This document shows positions 18,314-28,550 of a stretch of DNA of 64,000 nt, piece by piece. The notes under the pieces are model-generated. The model made no database searches. It was not told the origin of the DNA and saw nothing but the letters and a program-made list of their open reading frames with translations. The stretch is from the NCBI RefSeq assembly GCF_000725495.1, contig NZ_JNZD01000002.1, positions 1 through 64,000 of the forward strand, read 5' to 3'. The stretch is from Streptomyces aureus (lineage in GTDB: Bacteria; Actinomycetota; Actinomycetes; Streptomycetales; Streptomycetaceae). Both the position numbers and the translations under genes were made by a program. Numbering within the stretch: position 1 is the stretch's first letter; the number at the start of each line of letters is the position of its first letter.

Positions 18314-19195
18314 TCAGTCGTGCGGGACGACCGCCACCGGGCAGGGCGCGTGGTGCATGACCGCGTGGGCCACGGAACCGATGCGCGCGCCCATCGCGGA
18401 CCGGTCGGCCCGGCGGCCCACGACCATCAGCTGGGCCCGGCCGGAGAGCGACAGCAGCACCTGCCCGGCGCTGCCCATCTCGATGTGCTGGGTGACGGCC
18501 ACCTCGGGGAAGCGCTCCCGCCAGGGCCGCAGCGCCTCCTCCAGCGCCTTGCGCTCGTACGGCTCCAGTCCGCCGGCCTCGTCGAGCATCTTCAGCGATC
18601 CGGGGCTGTAGGCGAACACCGGCGGCAGGCTCCAGGCACGGACGGCCCGCACCGCCGCGCCCCGGGCCGCCGCCGTCTCGAACGCGAAGCGCAGCGCCGA
18701 GGCACCGTCCTCGGGGCCGCCCTGATGACCCACGACGATCTCCCGGCCGCCCGCCTCGTCCCCGGGCCGGTCCTCCGAGCGCACCAGTACGACGGGGCAG
18801 GGCGCCTCGGCGATCACCCGCTGCCCGACGGATCCGAGCAGGAAGCCGACGAACGCGCCGTATCCGCGGGACCCGAGGACCAGGGTCCCCGTGTCGGCGG
18901 CGACGCCGAGGAGCGCCTCCACCACCTCGCCGTCGTCGGAGTCGATCACGTCGACCGTCACGATCAGGCCCGGGTGCCGGTCGGTGACCGTGCGGGCGGC
19001 GTCCTCGATCATGCGGTGGGCCCAGCGCGCCTGGTCCTCGCGGTCACCGCCGCCGACCATGTCGTGCGGCGGCCAGTGCCAGGCGTACACCACCCGCAGG
19101 GGCACGTCCCGGCGGACCGCCTCCCGGCCCGCCCAGGCCAGCGCGGCCCTGCTCTCGGGTGATCCGTCCACGCCCACGGTGATCGGGTGGGTCAT
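18314..19195 (-). CDS. Tandem universal stress protein
   Basis: 293-aa protein with two UspA domains (about 1-143 and 148-293). The first carries the ATP-binding signature GSRGYGAFVGFLLGSVGQRV and the second GRRADRSAMGARIGSVAHAV, so both probably bind nucleotide. The start ITVGVDGSPESRAAL is the standard Usp beginning. GGCAGGCGG lies before the ATG at 19195. In actinomycetes such proteins are usually induced by hypoxia, redox or stationary-phase signals. No DosR-like site was recognised. Confidence 0.92.
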   Translation of the reverse strand: MTHPITVGVDGSPESRAALAWAGREAVRRDVPLRVVYAWHWPPHDMVGGGDREDQARWAHRMIEDAARTVTDRHPGLIVTVDVIDSDDGEVVEALLGVAADTGTLVLGSRGYGAFVGFLLGSVGQRVIAEAPCPVVLVRSEDRPGDEAGGREIVVGHQGGPEDGASALRFAFETAAARGAAVRAVRAWSLPPVFAYSPGSLKMLDEAGGLEPYERKALEEALRPWRERFPEVAVTQHIEMGSAGQVLLSLSGRAQLMVVGRRADRSAMGARIGSVAHAVMHHAPCPVAVVPHD

Positions 19196-19376
19196 CCGCC
19201 TGCCTTCCGTCGCCGGCCCGCCTGACCGGCCGGGTGCTCGTGCGTCCTGACCGCTCCAGTGTCCGCCACCCGGGGCCCCGGCGGGATCCCGGCCGGATCT
19301 TCCGGCCGGTCGGACGGACCGGCGACCGGCGCTCCCCCGGCGGCGGGACGGGGTGCGCCGAGGCGGACGGGACCGG

Positions 19377-20417
19377 CTACGCCGAGGCCCGGACGACGAG
19401 TTCCGGGTCGAAGATCAGCGAGGTGGGTTCGGTGCGGACGCCCCGGTTGTGCTCGTCCAGGAGGGCCGCCATCGCCGCGGCCATCTCCTCCACGGGCTGG
19501 CGCACCGTGGTCAGCGGGGGGCGGCAGGTGACGGCCACGCTGGAGTCGTCGAAGCCGACTACCGCGACGTCGTCCGGCACCGCCCTGCCCTTCTCCCGCA
19601 GCAACTGGCACACCCCCTGCGCCATCAGGTCGTTGGCGGCGAACACCCCGTCCACGTCCGGGTGTTCGGCCAGCAGACCGGACATCGCCGCCATGCCGCT
19701 GTCCAGGGTGAACCCGCCCTCGGCGACGGGCACGTACGGGTGTCCGCCGCGCGCCATCGCATCGCGGAACCCGGCGAGCCGGTCCTGGCTCGCGGCCACG
19801 CCGAGCGGCCCGGTGACGGTGACGATCCGCCGGCATCCCCGCTCCAGCAGGTGTTCGGCGGCGAGCCGGGCTCCCTCGCGATGGGCGAGGTCGACGTAAC
19901 TGAGCCGCACCGGACGCGACGGCCGGGCGAACAGGACGGCGGGCAGCCCCGCGTCCGCGAGCAGGGCGGGCAGCGGGTCGTCGGCGTGGGTGGAGACGAC
20001 GAGGGCCCCGTCCGCGCTGCCCTGCCGGAGGTCGGCCAGCACCTGGCTCCTGGTCTCCGCGGACTCGGCGAACATCAGCAGCGGATGCATCGACCGCGGA
20101 CGCAGGTATCCCACCACTCCGCTGACGACCCGTCCGAAGAAGGGGTCCGCGAAGACCCGCGCGGCGAAGGCGTTCTGCTCCTCCCCCGGGGTGTCCCCCG
20201 CGCCGGAGACGATCAGCGCCACGGTCTGGCTGCGCCGGGTCACCAGCGACCGGGCGGCCCGGTTGGGCGCGTAGCCGGTCCGCTCGATGGCCCGGCGCAC
20301 CACCTCCTGGATGCCGGGGTCGACGTTGCGGACCCCGTTGATGACCCGGGACACGGTCGCGCGGGAGACTCCGGCCACCCGCGCGACATCCTCCAGCGTG
20401 GGAGCCTGTCTGCTCAT
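19377..20417 (-). CDS. LacI-family regulator of the beta-glucan cluster
   Basis: 346-aa LacI/GalR regulator. The HTH is at the N-terminus (LEDVARVAGVSRATVSRVIN), with the hinge helix and a periplasmic-binding-like sensor domain from about residue 60. It is adjacent to a GH3 beta-glucosidase gene on the same strand. A 14-bp palindrome 34 bp upstream of its own start also occurs before four glycan-degradation genes in this window. It is therefore the obvious candidate to bind GGAGAGCGCTCTCC sites and to be released by a glucan oligosaccharide. CebR, the cellobiose repressor, binds a related but different palindrome (TGGGAGCGCTCCCA, from family knowledge). The inducer is inferred, not seen. Confidence 0.9.
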   Translation of the reverse strand: MSRQAPTLEDVARVAGVSRATVSRVINGVRNVDPGIQEVVRRAIERTGYAPNRAARSLVTRRSQTVALIVSGAGDTPGEEQNAFAARVFADPFFGRVVSGVVGYLRPRSMHPLLMFAESAETRSQVLADLRQGSADGALVVSTHADDPLPALLADAGLPAVLFARPSRPVRLSYVDLAHREGARLAAEHLLERGCRRIVTVTGPLGVAASQDRLAGFRDAMARGGHPYVPVAEGGFTLDSGMAAMSGLLAEHPDVDGVFAANDLMAQGVCQLLREKGRAVPDDVAVVGFDDSSVAVTCRPPLTTVRQPVEEMAAAMAALLDEHNRGVRTEPTSLIFDPELVVRASA

Positions 20418-20450
20418 GGCGGCACCCTAACGGGCGGGCGCCGCCCCGGG

Positions 20451-20464
20451 ATAGAGCGCTCTCC
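20451..20464. promoter_or_regulatory. LacI-type operator 1 (upstream of lacI)
   Basis: ATAGAGCGCTCTCC matches the local consensus GGAGAGCGCTCTCC at 12 of 14 positions and lies 34 bp before the regulator start. This suggests autoregulation. Confidence 0.75.
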
Positions 20465-20479
20465 CCGGACTCCCGGCAC

Positions 20480-23014
20480 TCAGCCGGGGCCCCCGACGTG
20501 GGCGACGGCGGTGAGCGGCAGGGCTCCCGCGGAGCGGCCGGCGAACACGCGGTAGGGGCCGGGCCGGGTGCGCCACGCGTGCTCGGCCTCGTCCCAGTGG
20601 CGCAGCGCGCGGGACGGTATCCGCACCGACGCCGTGACCCGTTCCCCCGGCTCGGCCCGCACGGCCGCGAATCCGGCGAGCCGGCGTTCCGGTCGGTCCG
20701 GGTCCCCCGGAAGTCCGGAGAGGTACACCTGGACGACCTCCCGGCCTCGGCGCGGGCCCGTGTTGCGCACCCCGACCCGCACGGTGAACGGCTCGCCCGC
20801 CACGAGGCCGGCGGGGACCTCCACTTCCTCGTAGGACCAGGTGGTGTAGCCGAGTCCGTGCCCGAACCAGTAGGCCGGCGCTCGGTCGTGCCGGGCCCAG
20901 GCACGGTGGCCGACGTGCAGGCCCTCGGTGTAGTCGAGGTGTCCGTCCTCGGGCCGGGTGCGGGTGACCGGCGCGTCGGCGAGGGCGGCCGGCCAGGTCG
21001 TCGGCAGCCGGCCGCCCGGTTCGGCCCGGCCGAGGAGTACGTCGGCCAGGCCCGTGCCGCCCTCCTGTCCGGGGAACCAGCTCAGCAGGACGGCGCCGGC
21101 CCGTGCCCGCCAGGGCAGTTCGACGGGTCCGCCGCTGTTGACGACGACGACCGCGCGGGGATCGGCGTCCGTCAGCGCACGGACCAGCTCGTCCTGGCGT
21201 CCGCCGAGCCTCAGGTCCGTCCGGTCGCGCCCCTCGGACTCGTCGTGTTCGGTGGTGCCGACGAACACGATCACCGCGTCCGCGTCCCGTGCCGCCCGCA
21301 CCGCCGCGGCCAAGGCCGATGCGTCGTCGGGGCGCGGCGCGGCGGCGGTGACGACGGTGGCCCGGCCGGTCCCCGGGGCGAGTTCGCGGCGCGCGACCAC
21401 GCGGGCCGCGCGTCCGGCGGTGAGGGGGACGGACACGCCGTGCACGGGCGGGTTCACATGGACGACGGCCGGATCGTCGCTGTCCTTGCCGAACTCCCCT
21501 TCCATGACGATGTGTTCGTCGACCGTGAGGCACAGGCGACCGAATCCGCCGACGCCGAGCGTCCACGGCCCCGAGACGTCCGGCAGGAGGAGGGCCTCGA
21601 TCTCGACGGTGTGCGCTCCGGCCGGCAGCGGCGGCTCCAACTGCCGCCCTCCGTGACGGTGTCCGGAGTACAGGGCGCGTCCGGCCGCGTCCCGTACGCG
21701 CAGCCGTACGCCTTCCTCGCCGGTGACGGGGTCGGTGCACAGCCGCGGGGTCAGGGGCGGAGGAGGCGCGTCGGTCGAGGGACCGGGCACATGGACGACG
21801 CGGACGCCGTCGCCGAGGGCGTCCCCGAGGCCGTCCAGGGGCGTCACGATCCGCTCGGGGAACACCCCCGCGCTGCCCCCGCCCTGACCGCGCGGCAGGG
21901 CGGCGTGCGCCCCGATCACGGCGACCGTGCGCAGCCGTGCCGGATCGAACGGCAGGATCCCGCGGTTCTCCAGCAGCACCGTGCTCGCGGACACGGCCTC
22001 GCGCAGCAGCGCCCGCGCCCCGTCCCGCTCGACGGCGGGCGGCTCCCGCTTCGGCGGCTCCCCTCTCGGCGACTCCCCTCCCGGTGACTCTCCACTCGGC
22101 GGCTCCCCTCCCGGTGACTCTCCACTCGGCGGCTCCCCGAGCGCGCCGCAGGCGGCGGCGAGCCGGAGCAGCCGCCGCACCTTGTCGTCGACGGCCCGCG
22201 CCGGGACGCGTCCCGCCTCCACGGCCCGCACCAGGTCCTCGCCCCAGGGGCCGTCGGGGCCCGGCATCACGAGGTCCAGGGCGGCGCGGGCGGTCTCCTC
22301 GCAGCCGCGCACCGCGCCCCAGTCGGAGACCACCACGCCCTCGAAGCCCCACTCCCGCTTGAGCGGATCCTCGAGCAGGGGGCTCGCGGTCATCGTGGTG
22401 CCGCCGACGCCGTTGTACCCGGCCATGACGACCCGGACGCCCGCCGCGACCGCCGCCTCGAACGGCGCCAGGTACACCTCCCGCAGGACCCGCTCCGACA
22501 CCCGGACGTCGACGGTCAGCCGGTCGGTCTCGCTGTCGTTCGCCACGTAGTGCTTGGCGGCGGCCGCCACCTGACCCGCCTGGATGCCCCTGACGAGCGC
22601 GGCACCGGTGCGGCCGGTCAGTTCGGGGTCCTCGGAGTAGCACTCGAAGTGCCGTCCGCCGAGCGGTGTGCGGTGGAGGTTGAGGGTGGGCGCGAGGACG
22701 ACGTCGACGCCCTTGCGGCGCGCCTCGGCGGCGAGCAGCCCGCCGAGGCGTTCCACCAGGCGCTCGTCCCACAGCGCCCCGAGCGCCGACGCGGAGGGCA
22801 GCAGCAGCGCCGGATCACGCTCGTCCCACGACTCCCCGCGCACCCCGGCGGGACCGTCCGACAGGACCATCTCCCGCAGCCCCAGGGCCGGTTCGGCCCG
22901 GGTGCGCCAGGTGGTCGCGCCGGTCAGCAGCCGGACCTTCTCGCGGAGCGTGAGTTTCCCGAGGAGCGCCTCGCGCTCCGCCTCGCCGTCCGTCCCGCCG
23001 TCCGTCCTGACCAC
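20480..23014 (-). CDS. GH3 beta-glucosidase with PA14 domain
   Basis: 844-aa glycoside hydrolase family 3 enzyme, probably cytoplasmic as no signal peptide is seen. It hydrolyses terminal beta-glucosides. The GH3 N-terminal barrel has SDGPAGVRG, the substrate-binding KHYVAND and the nucleophile Asp in VSDWGAV. A PA14-like insert is near residues 400-520, and a fibronectin-III-like C-terminus follows. The GTG at 23014 is chosen because AAGGAGG lies 8 nt upstream; an ATG at 23035 has no such site and would abut the operator. A 10-residue repeat (GEPPSGESPG) interrupts the linker after the barrel. It lies downstream of a secreted hydrolase and a LacI-type operator, which supports a role in finishing oligosaccharide breakdown. 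Confidence 0.9.
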   Translation of the reverse strand: MVRTDGGTDGEAEREALLGKLTLREKVRLLTGATTWRTRAEPALGLREMVLSDGPAGVRGESWDERDPALLLPSASALGALWDERLVERLGGLLAAEARRKGVDVVLAPTLNLHRTPLGGRHFECYSEDPELTGRTGAALVRGIQAGQVAAAAKHYVANDSETDRLTVDVRVSERVLREVYLAPFEAAVAAGVRVVMAGYNGVGGTTMTASPLLEDPLKREWGFEGVVVSDWGAVRGCEETARAALDLVMPGPDGPWGEDLVRAVEAGRVPARAVDDKVRRLLRLAAACGALGEPPSGESPGGEPPSGESPGGESPRGEPPKREPPAVERDGARALLREAVSASTVLLENRGILPFDPARLRTVAVIGAHAALPRGQGGGSAGVFPERIVTPLDGLGDALGDGVRVVHVPGPSTDAPPPPLTPRLCTDPVTGEEGVRLRVRDAAGRALYSGHRHGGRQLEPPLPAGAHTVEIEALLLPDVSGPWTLGVGGFGRLCLTVDEHIVMEGEFGKDSDDPAVVHVNPPVHGVSVPLTAGRAARVVARRELAPGTGRATVVTAAAPRPDDASALAAAVRAARDADAVIVFVGTTEHDESEGRDRTDLRLGGRQDELVRALTDADPRAVVVVNSGGPVELPWRARAGAVLLSWFPGQEGGTGLADVLLGRAEPGGRLPTTWPAALADAPVTRTRPEDGHLDYTEGLHVGHRAWARHDRAPAYWFGHGLGYTTWSYEEVEVPAGLVAGEPFTVRVGVRNTGPRRGREVVQVYLSGLPGDPDRPERRLAGFAAVRAEPGERVTASVRIPSRALRHWDEAEHAWRTRPGPYRVFAGRSAGALPLTAVAHVGGPG
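22075..22134. repeat. 30-bp in-frame tandem repeat within the GH3 gene
   Basis: Two exact 30-bp copies (22075-22104 and 22105-22134), flanked by degenerate partial copies, encode repeated GEPPSGESPG in the linker between the two GH3 core domains. The frame is kept, so the insert probably acts as a flexible spacer. Confidence 0.8.
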
Positions 23015-23036
23015 CCGTTGAGCCTCCTTCGTCATG

Positions 23037-23050
23037 GGAGAGCGCTCTCC
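23037..23050. promoter_or_regulatory. LacI-type operator 2 (upstream of GH3)
   Basis: GGAGAGCGCTCTCC is a perfect 14-bp palindrome, 23 bp before the GH3 GTG start and between that gene and the upstream secreted hydrolase. It implies an internal promoter for GH3. Confidence 0.8.
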
Positions 23051-23064
23051 GGCGCTTCCGGGGG

Positions 23065-24825
23065 TCAGTTGTAGACCCCGAACTCGTACAGCGAGTAGCC
23101 CCAGCCGGTGCCGCGGGCCGTGCCGTTGACCCGTACGTAGCGGCCGGTGCCGGTGACGTCGAGGTCGTCGACGCCGCCGTTGCCGTCGGTGACCGTGCGC
23201 ACCGTGGTCCAGTTCTGCCCGTCGTCCGAGGTCTGGAGCGTGTAGGCCTTGGCGTACGAGGTCTCCCAGACGAGTTGCACATGGCGGAACGAGGTGCGGG
23301 AGCCGAGGTCGGCCCGGAGCCACTGGGGGTCGCTCCAGTCGCTGGCCCAGCGGGTGTTCGGGTTGCCGTCGACGGCGTTCGCCGCGGTGCAGGGGCAGTC
23401 GCCGCCGCCGGTCTGGTACGAGGAGGCGGTGACCGGCTTGCCGAGCGCGAGGTTCGTGCCGCTCGGGGTCGGCGGCACGATCCGCACCGACCGGGTCTCG
23501 ACCCCCACGTTGCCCCTGCCGTCCTTGACCTTGACGTAGAACTTCCACACCCCGGGCCGGTCCGGCGCGGTCACCCGGAGCCGGCCGCCGCCGAGGTCGG
23601 TGAAGGGCAGCGGGTTCAGCTGTCTGCTCTGGTCGAGATACATGCTGTTGTCCAGCACCTCGTAGGTGAGCGGATCGCCGTCGGGGTCGGTGGCCTTCAC
23701 CGCGAGGGTGAGGTCGCGCCCGGCCGGCACCTTGCCCGCGTCCCCCTCCACCGCGAGGTCCGTGATGACCGGCGCTGTGTCGTCCCGGGAGGTGTCCTGG
23801 CCGTACGCCCGCTTCACGGCGTAGTACGACAGCCGCTTCTCCCCCGCGGGCAGCAGGTTGAACCAGATGCCGCCGAAGTCGTACTCGGTCCCGTAGTGGA
23901 ACATCGTGGCGCCGAGCGCGACGCCCTTGTGCCCGGTGACGCAGTTCCAGGCCCGGGTGTAGCCGTCGACCTTCGCCCGGTCGGTGGGTTCGGCGGGGAC
24001 GCCGTTGGCGTCGTCCGGCACCTCCCACTCGCCCGCGGGTCCGGCCTCGGTGACGATGTACGGCTTGGTGTAACCGCCCTGCTGCCAGGCCGACTTGATG
24101 TCACAGACGGCGTTGTAGGAGTTCACCGCGTACAGGTCCAGGTCGGGCGCGTTCCTCTTGTAGTAGGGCCAGGCGCCGGTCCACGCGTCGGTGGACGTGA
24201 CGGGGTGGTTCGGGTCGACGGCGTGGATCTTCCTGGTGATGTCGTTGACCAGCGTGGTGTAGGCGTTCCGCTGCCGTTCCAGCTCGTCGCCGCTGTAGCA
24301 GTTCTGCAGTCCGAGCACGGACTCGTTCCCCACGTCCCACATCAGGACGCCGGGGTTGTCCTTGTACGCGGCGGCCCACTGCGGGAACTCGGTGAGCACC
24401 TGGTTCTTGTAGGCGGTGTCGGTGAGGTAGTTGACGCAGCCGCCGCTGCCGGGGCCGCCGCCGGGCTGGAGCCAGAAGCCGCCGATCACGCGGATGCCCT
24501 GGGCCGCCGCCGCGTCGAAGAGGGGCTTGCTGGAGGCGTCGGTGCCCCAGGTGCGGACGGTGTTGACGCCCATCGACTTCAGGTCCGGCATGTAACGCGC
24601 GGCGTCGGCGACGGCCGGCCCCCAGGTGAGGCCCTTGATCTGGTACGGGTTTCCGTCGACGGTGAGCTGCCAGTTGCCCTGCGAGCCGGTCACCTTGACG
24701 ACGCCGCCGGCCGCCTGGGCCTGCTGGGCGGGCAGGACGAGCGCTCCGGCGGCGAGCAGGGCCGCGGTGAGAGGCGCCGCGACGCGGTGGGGGGTGGTCC
24801 GGGTGCGGGTACGGGATCGGGTCAT
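23065..24825 (-). CDS. Secreted clan GH-A glycoside hydrolase with F5/8 domain
   Basis: 586-aa exported protein. The signal peptide has a basic N-terminus and hydrophobic core ending in QQAQAA. Next comes a (beta/alpha)8 barrel (about residues 35-370) with WDVGNES (acid/base Glu) and IVTEAGPAGE (nucleophile Glu), the pattern of clan GH-A (GH2/GH5-like). A cadherin-like or Ig-like segment with DPDGDPLTYEV follows, then a C-terminal F5/8 type C (CBM32-like) domain from about residue 450 (NLALGKPVTASSY). The exact GH family is not recognised. It precedes the GH3 gene by 50 bp on the same strand. Context suggests a beta-glucan substrate. Confidence 0.82.
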   Translation of the reverse strand: MTRSRTRTRTTPHRVAAPLTAALLAAGALVLPAQQAQAAGGVVKVTGSQGNWQLTVDGNPYQIKGLTWGPAVADAARYMPDLKSMGVNTVRTWGTDASSKPLFDAAAAQGIRVIGGFWLQPGGGPGSGGCVNYLTDTAYKNQVLTEFPQWAAAYKDNPGVLMWDVGNESVLGLQNCYSGDELERQRNAYTTLVNDITRKIHAVDPNHPVTSTDAWTGAWPYYKRNAPDLDLYAVNSYNAVCDIKSAWQQGGYTKPYIVTEAGPAGEWEVPDDANGVPAEPTDRAKVDGYTRAWNCVTGHKGVALGATMFHYGTEYDFGGIWFNLLPAGEKRLSYYAVKRAYGQDTSRDDTAPVITDLAVEGDAGKVPAGRDLTLAVKATDPDGDPLTYEVLDNSMYLDQSRQLNPLPFTDLGGGRLRVTAPDRPGVWKFYVKVKDGRGNVGVETRSVRIVPPTPSGTNLALGKPVTASSYQTGGGDCPCTAANAVDGNPNTRWASDWSDPQWLRADLGSRTSFRHVQLVWETSYAKAYTLQTSDDGQNWTTVRTVTDGNGGVDDLDVTGTGRYVRVNGTARGTGWGYSLYEFGVYN

Positions 24826-24930
24826 GGGTGTCCGTCCGGGTACGGGTGTGGGGTGCGGGTGGGGGGAACAGCGACCTGGGGGGCGGCGGCCCCACCGGCC
24901 GGGTGCGGGCCGGACCGGCGGGGCGTCCGT

Positions 24931-25064
24931 GTCGGGTCGGGTGGTCGGATCGTCAGGTCGGGTCGGGTCAGGTGGTCGGAGCAGGCCGCGTCGGACGCCG
25001 CCTTCGTCGGCGCCGCGCCTGTTCACGTCAGGTCGGTCGGGTCAGTCGGGACTGGACAGTCGGG
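24931..25064. repeat. Low-complexity GGTCG-rich intergenic DNA
   Basis: Imperfect short repeats of GTCGGGTC/AGG type fill the gap between the GH-A and DUF1996 genes. No operator palindrome like those elsewhere in the cluster is present, and no gene is visible. Confidence 0.6.
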
Positions 25065-26159
25065 TCACGGGAGCCGGTAGTCGACGCCGAGGGCCGCGCC
25101 CGCCTCGGGATGCGTCTGGTCGTAACCACGGGCGTCGCACTGGAGTCCGCCGATGACGCAGTGGTCGACGAGCGCCTTCAGGGTCGGCGCGTCCCACGCG
25201 TTGAAGAAGTCGTAGTGGAAGGAGTAGCCGGCCCCGCTGGAGAGCCTGACCTGCGACATGTCGCCGTTGACCGGGAAGGCCATCTTGAACTCGATCATCG
25301 GCAGGGCGACCGGGTGGTCGTCCGGGCAGATGTTGTTGTTGGTGCCGGGGTTGACCACCGGATACGCCATGTGGCTCTGGTGGTTCGGCGTGTCCAGATA
25401 CTTGCCGTCCCAGCAACTGGGCGCCTGGAAACGGATGTTCAGCTGGACGTCGGCGGTGTTCGGGCACTGCTGGGGGAAGTCCACGTTGAAGTAGCTGTTG
25501 CCGCACTCCCAGCCCTCGACGAAGCCCCGGTGGTTGCGGAAGTCGGCCGCGGACTGCATCGGGCTGCCGACCACGAAGCGCAGCCCCTTGGGGAAGGGCC
25601 GGACGCTGGTGTAGTCGGTGACGCCCGCCTTGTAGTAGATGACCTGCGGCCCCACCGGCAGGACGGGGGTCCCGCCCTTGAGCAGGGTCGGCATCCAGTA
25701 CGCGGACTTGTCGCCCGGCGCCCTGCACGTGGTGGAACCGGCGTCGAGCGTGGCCGTGGTGCTGGCGGCGTCGGTCGTGGTGTTGCCCAGGAACGTGTGG
25801 TCATGGGACTTGCCCGGCTGACCGGGATAGACGATGGGGTCGTCGGGCCGCGTGCGGGTCACCGAGCAGTTTGCCTGGAACTCGTGGAAGTAGCGGTGCG
25901 CGGGCTCCGCCTTGGACGGGACGACACCGGTGACCTGCGGATTCGCCGGGATGTAGCCGTCGCCGTCCGGGTCCTCGGGTGAGGACAGCGTCGAGACGGG
26001 CATCGCGTGCGCGGCGTGGACCGCGCCGGAGCCGACCGCGGACGACGGTGGGGCGGAGACGGGGTCGGCGCTCATGGCCACCCCGGTCAGGCCGAGCGTG
26101 GTCAGCACCAGCGCGCCGGACATCAGCATTCCTGAGACGATCTTCGATCTCCGTGCCAT
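25065..26159 (-). CDS. Secreted DUF1996 protein
   Basis: 364-aa exported protein with a signal peptide (hydrophobic MLMSGALVLTTLGLTGVAM near residues 10-28) followed by a DUF1996 domain (about 80-350). Visible family features are FQANCSVTRTRPDDPIV, GKSHDHTFLGN, YWMPTLL, and FRNHRGFVEGWECG, with several cysteines and histidines. DUF1996 proteins are common in fungi and some actinomycetes and have no established activity that I know of. The ATG at 26159 follows GCAGGAGG. A perfect LacI-type operator lies 68 bp upstream, the same site as before the GH55 and GH64 genes, so it is probably induced together with beta-1,3-glucanases. Confidence 0.85.
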   Translation of the reverse strand: MARRSKIVSGMLMSGALVLTTLGLTGVAMSADPVSAPPSSAVGSGAVHAAHAMPVSTLSSPEDPDGDGYIPANPQVTGVVPSKAEPAHRYFHEFQANCSVTRTRPDDPIVYPGQPGKSHDHTFLGNTTTDAASTTATLDAGSTTCRAPGDKSAYWMPTLLKGGTPVLPVGPQVIYYKAGVTDYTSVRPFPKGLRFVVGSPMQSAADFRNHRGFVEGWECGNSYFNVDFPQQCPNTADVQLNIRFQAPSCWDGKYLDTPNHQSHMAYPVVNPGTNNNICPDDHPVALPMIEFKMAFPVNGDMSQVRLSSGAGYSFHYDFFNAWDAPTLKALVDHCVIGGLQCDARGYDQTHPEAGAALGVDYRLP

Positions 26160-26226
26160 GGAGACCTCCTGCCACGTCGATGGGGACGGTGGGGGTCGGG
26201 CGGTCCATCACATGTGCCGAGGAATC

Positions 26227-26242
26227 GGGAGAGCGCTCTCCC
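26227..26242. promoter_or_regulatory. LacI-type operator 3 (upstream of DUF1996)
   Basis: GGGAGAGCGCTCTCCC is a perfect 16-bp palindrome lying 68 bp upstream of the DUF1996 start, and the best copy in the window. Confidence 0.82.
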
Positions 26243-26493
26243 GTCGAGGAGTGTTGGGGCGACGGCGCGTGAGTGTCAAGGGAGTTGACGAAGGATCACG
26301 AACGCGTTCCGTACCCATCTCTTGAACACAACCGCGGAGGCCGCCGGCGCCCGCTTGCCGGACGAGGACAGGCGCATCGGCGGAGGAATCGGCTCGAACC
26401 GGCACCGACTTCCCCTCGTCCCGAAGGAACCTGCACGGGACTCCGGTCACAACTCTTGACGCCTCGTTCACCTCGTTGAAGCATGCATCAGCG

Positions 26494-26507
26494 AGAGAGC
26501 GCTCCCC
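26494..26507. promoter_or_regulatory. LacI-type operator 4 (upstream of GH55)
   Basis: AGAGAGCGCTCCCC matches the local consensus at 12 of 14 positions and ends 44 bp before the GH55 ATG. Confidence 0.7.
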
Positions 26508-26551
26508 GTACCTCCCATCGTTCACTTCCTGAACCAGGAGAGTCGCCCCCC

Positions 26552-28408
<1,857 letters not shown>

Positions 28409-28471
28409 CCGCCGCGGGCGGGCGCGCCCGCCCCTGTCCGTCTCCCCTCAGTCCTCCCCCCACGGGTGCGT

Positions 28472-28511
28472 CCCGGGGAGCCCGGCCTTCGCGGAGGCCG
28501 GGCTCCCCGGG
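28472..28511. terminator. Perfect hairpin between GH55 and lipoprotein genes
   Basis: A perfect 17-bp stem (28472-28488 with 28495-28511) closes a 6-nt loop TCGCGG. It is placed between convergent genes and is likely a bidirectional terminator. Confidence 0.85.
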
Positions 28512-28550
28512 GCGACGGCGTCACGGCGCCGGAGCCGTCCGCACGCTCGG

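Larger units (their letters stand above)
26160..26551. other. Divergent regulatory region, DUF1996 / GH55
   Basis: These 392 bp separate two divergent secreted-protein genes and contain no convincing coding frame. They hold one LacI-type operator near each start (26227-26242 and 26494-26507), consistent with two separately repressed promoters. The middle part (about 26280-26470) is less GC-rich than the surroundings. No -10/-35 pair could be assigned confidently. Confidence 0.7.

Noticed and set aside
26483..26551. Earlier ATG for the GH55 gene
   Set aside because: It would place the operator inside the coding region and lacks a ribosome site. The Tat signal begins after 26552.
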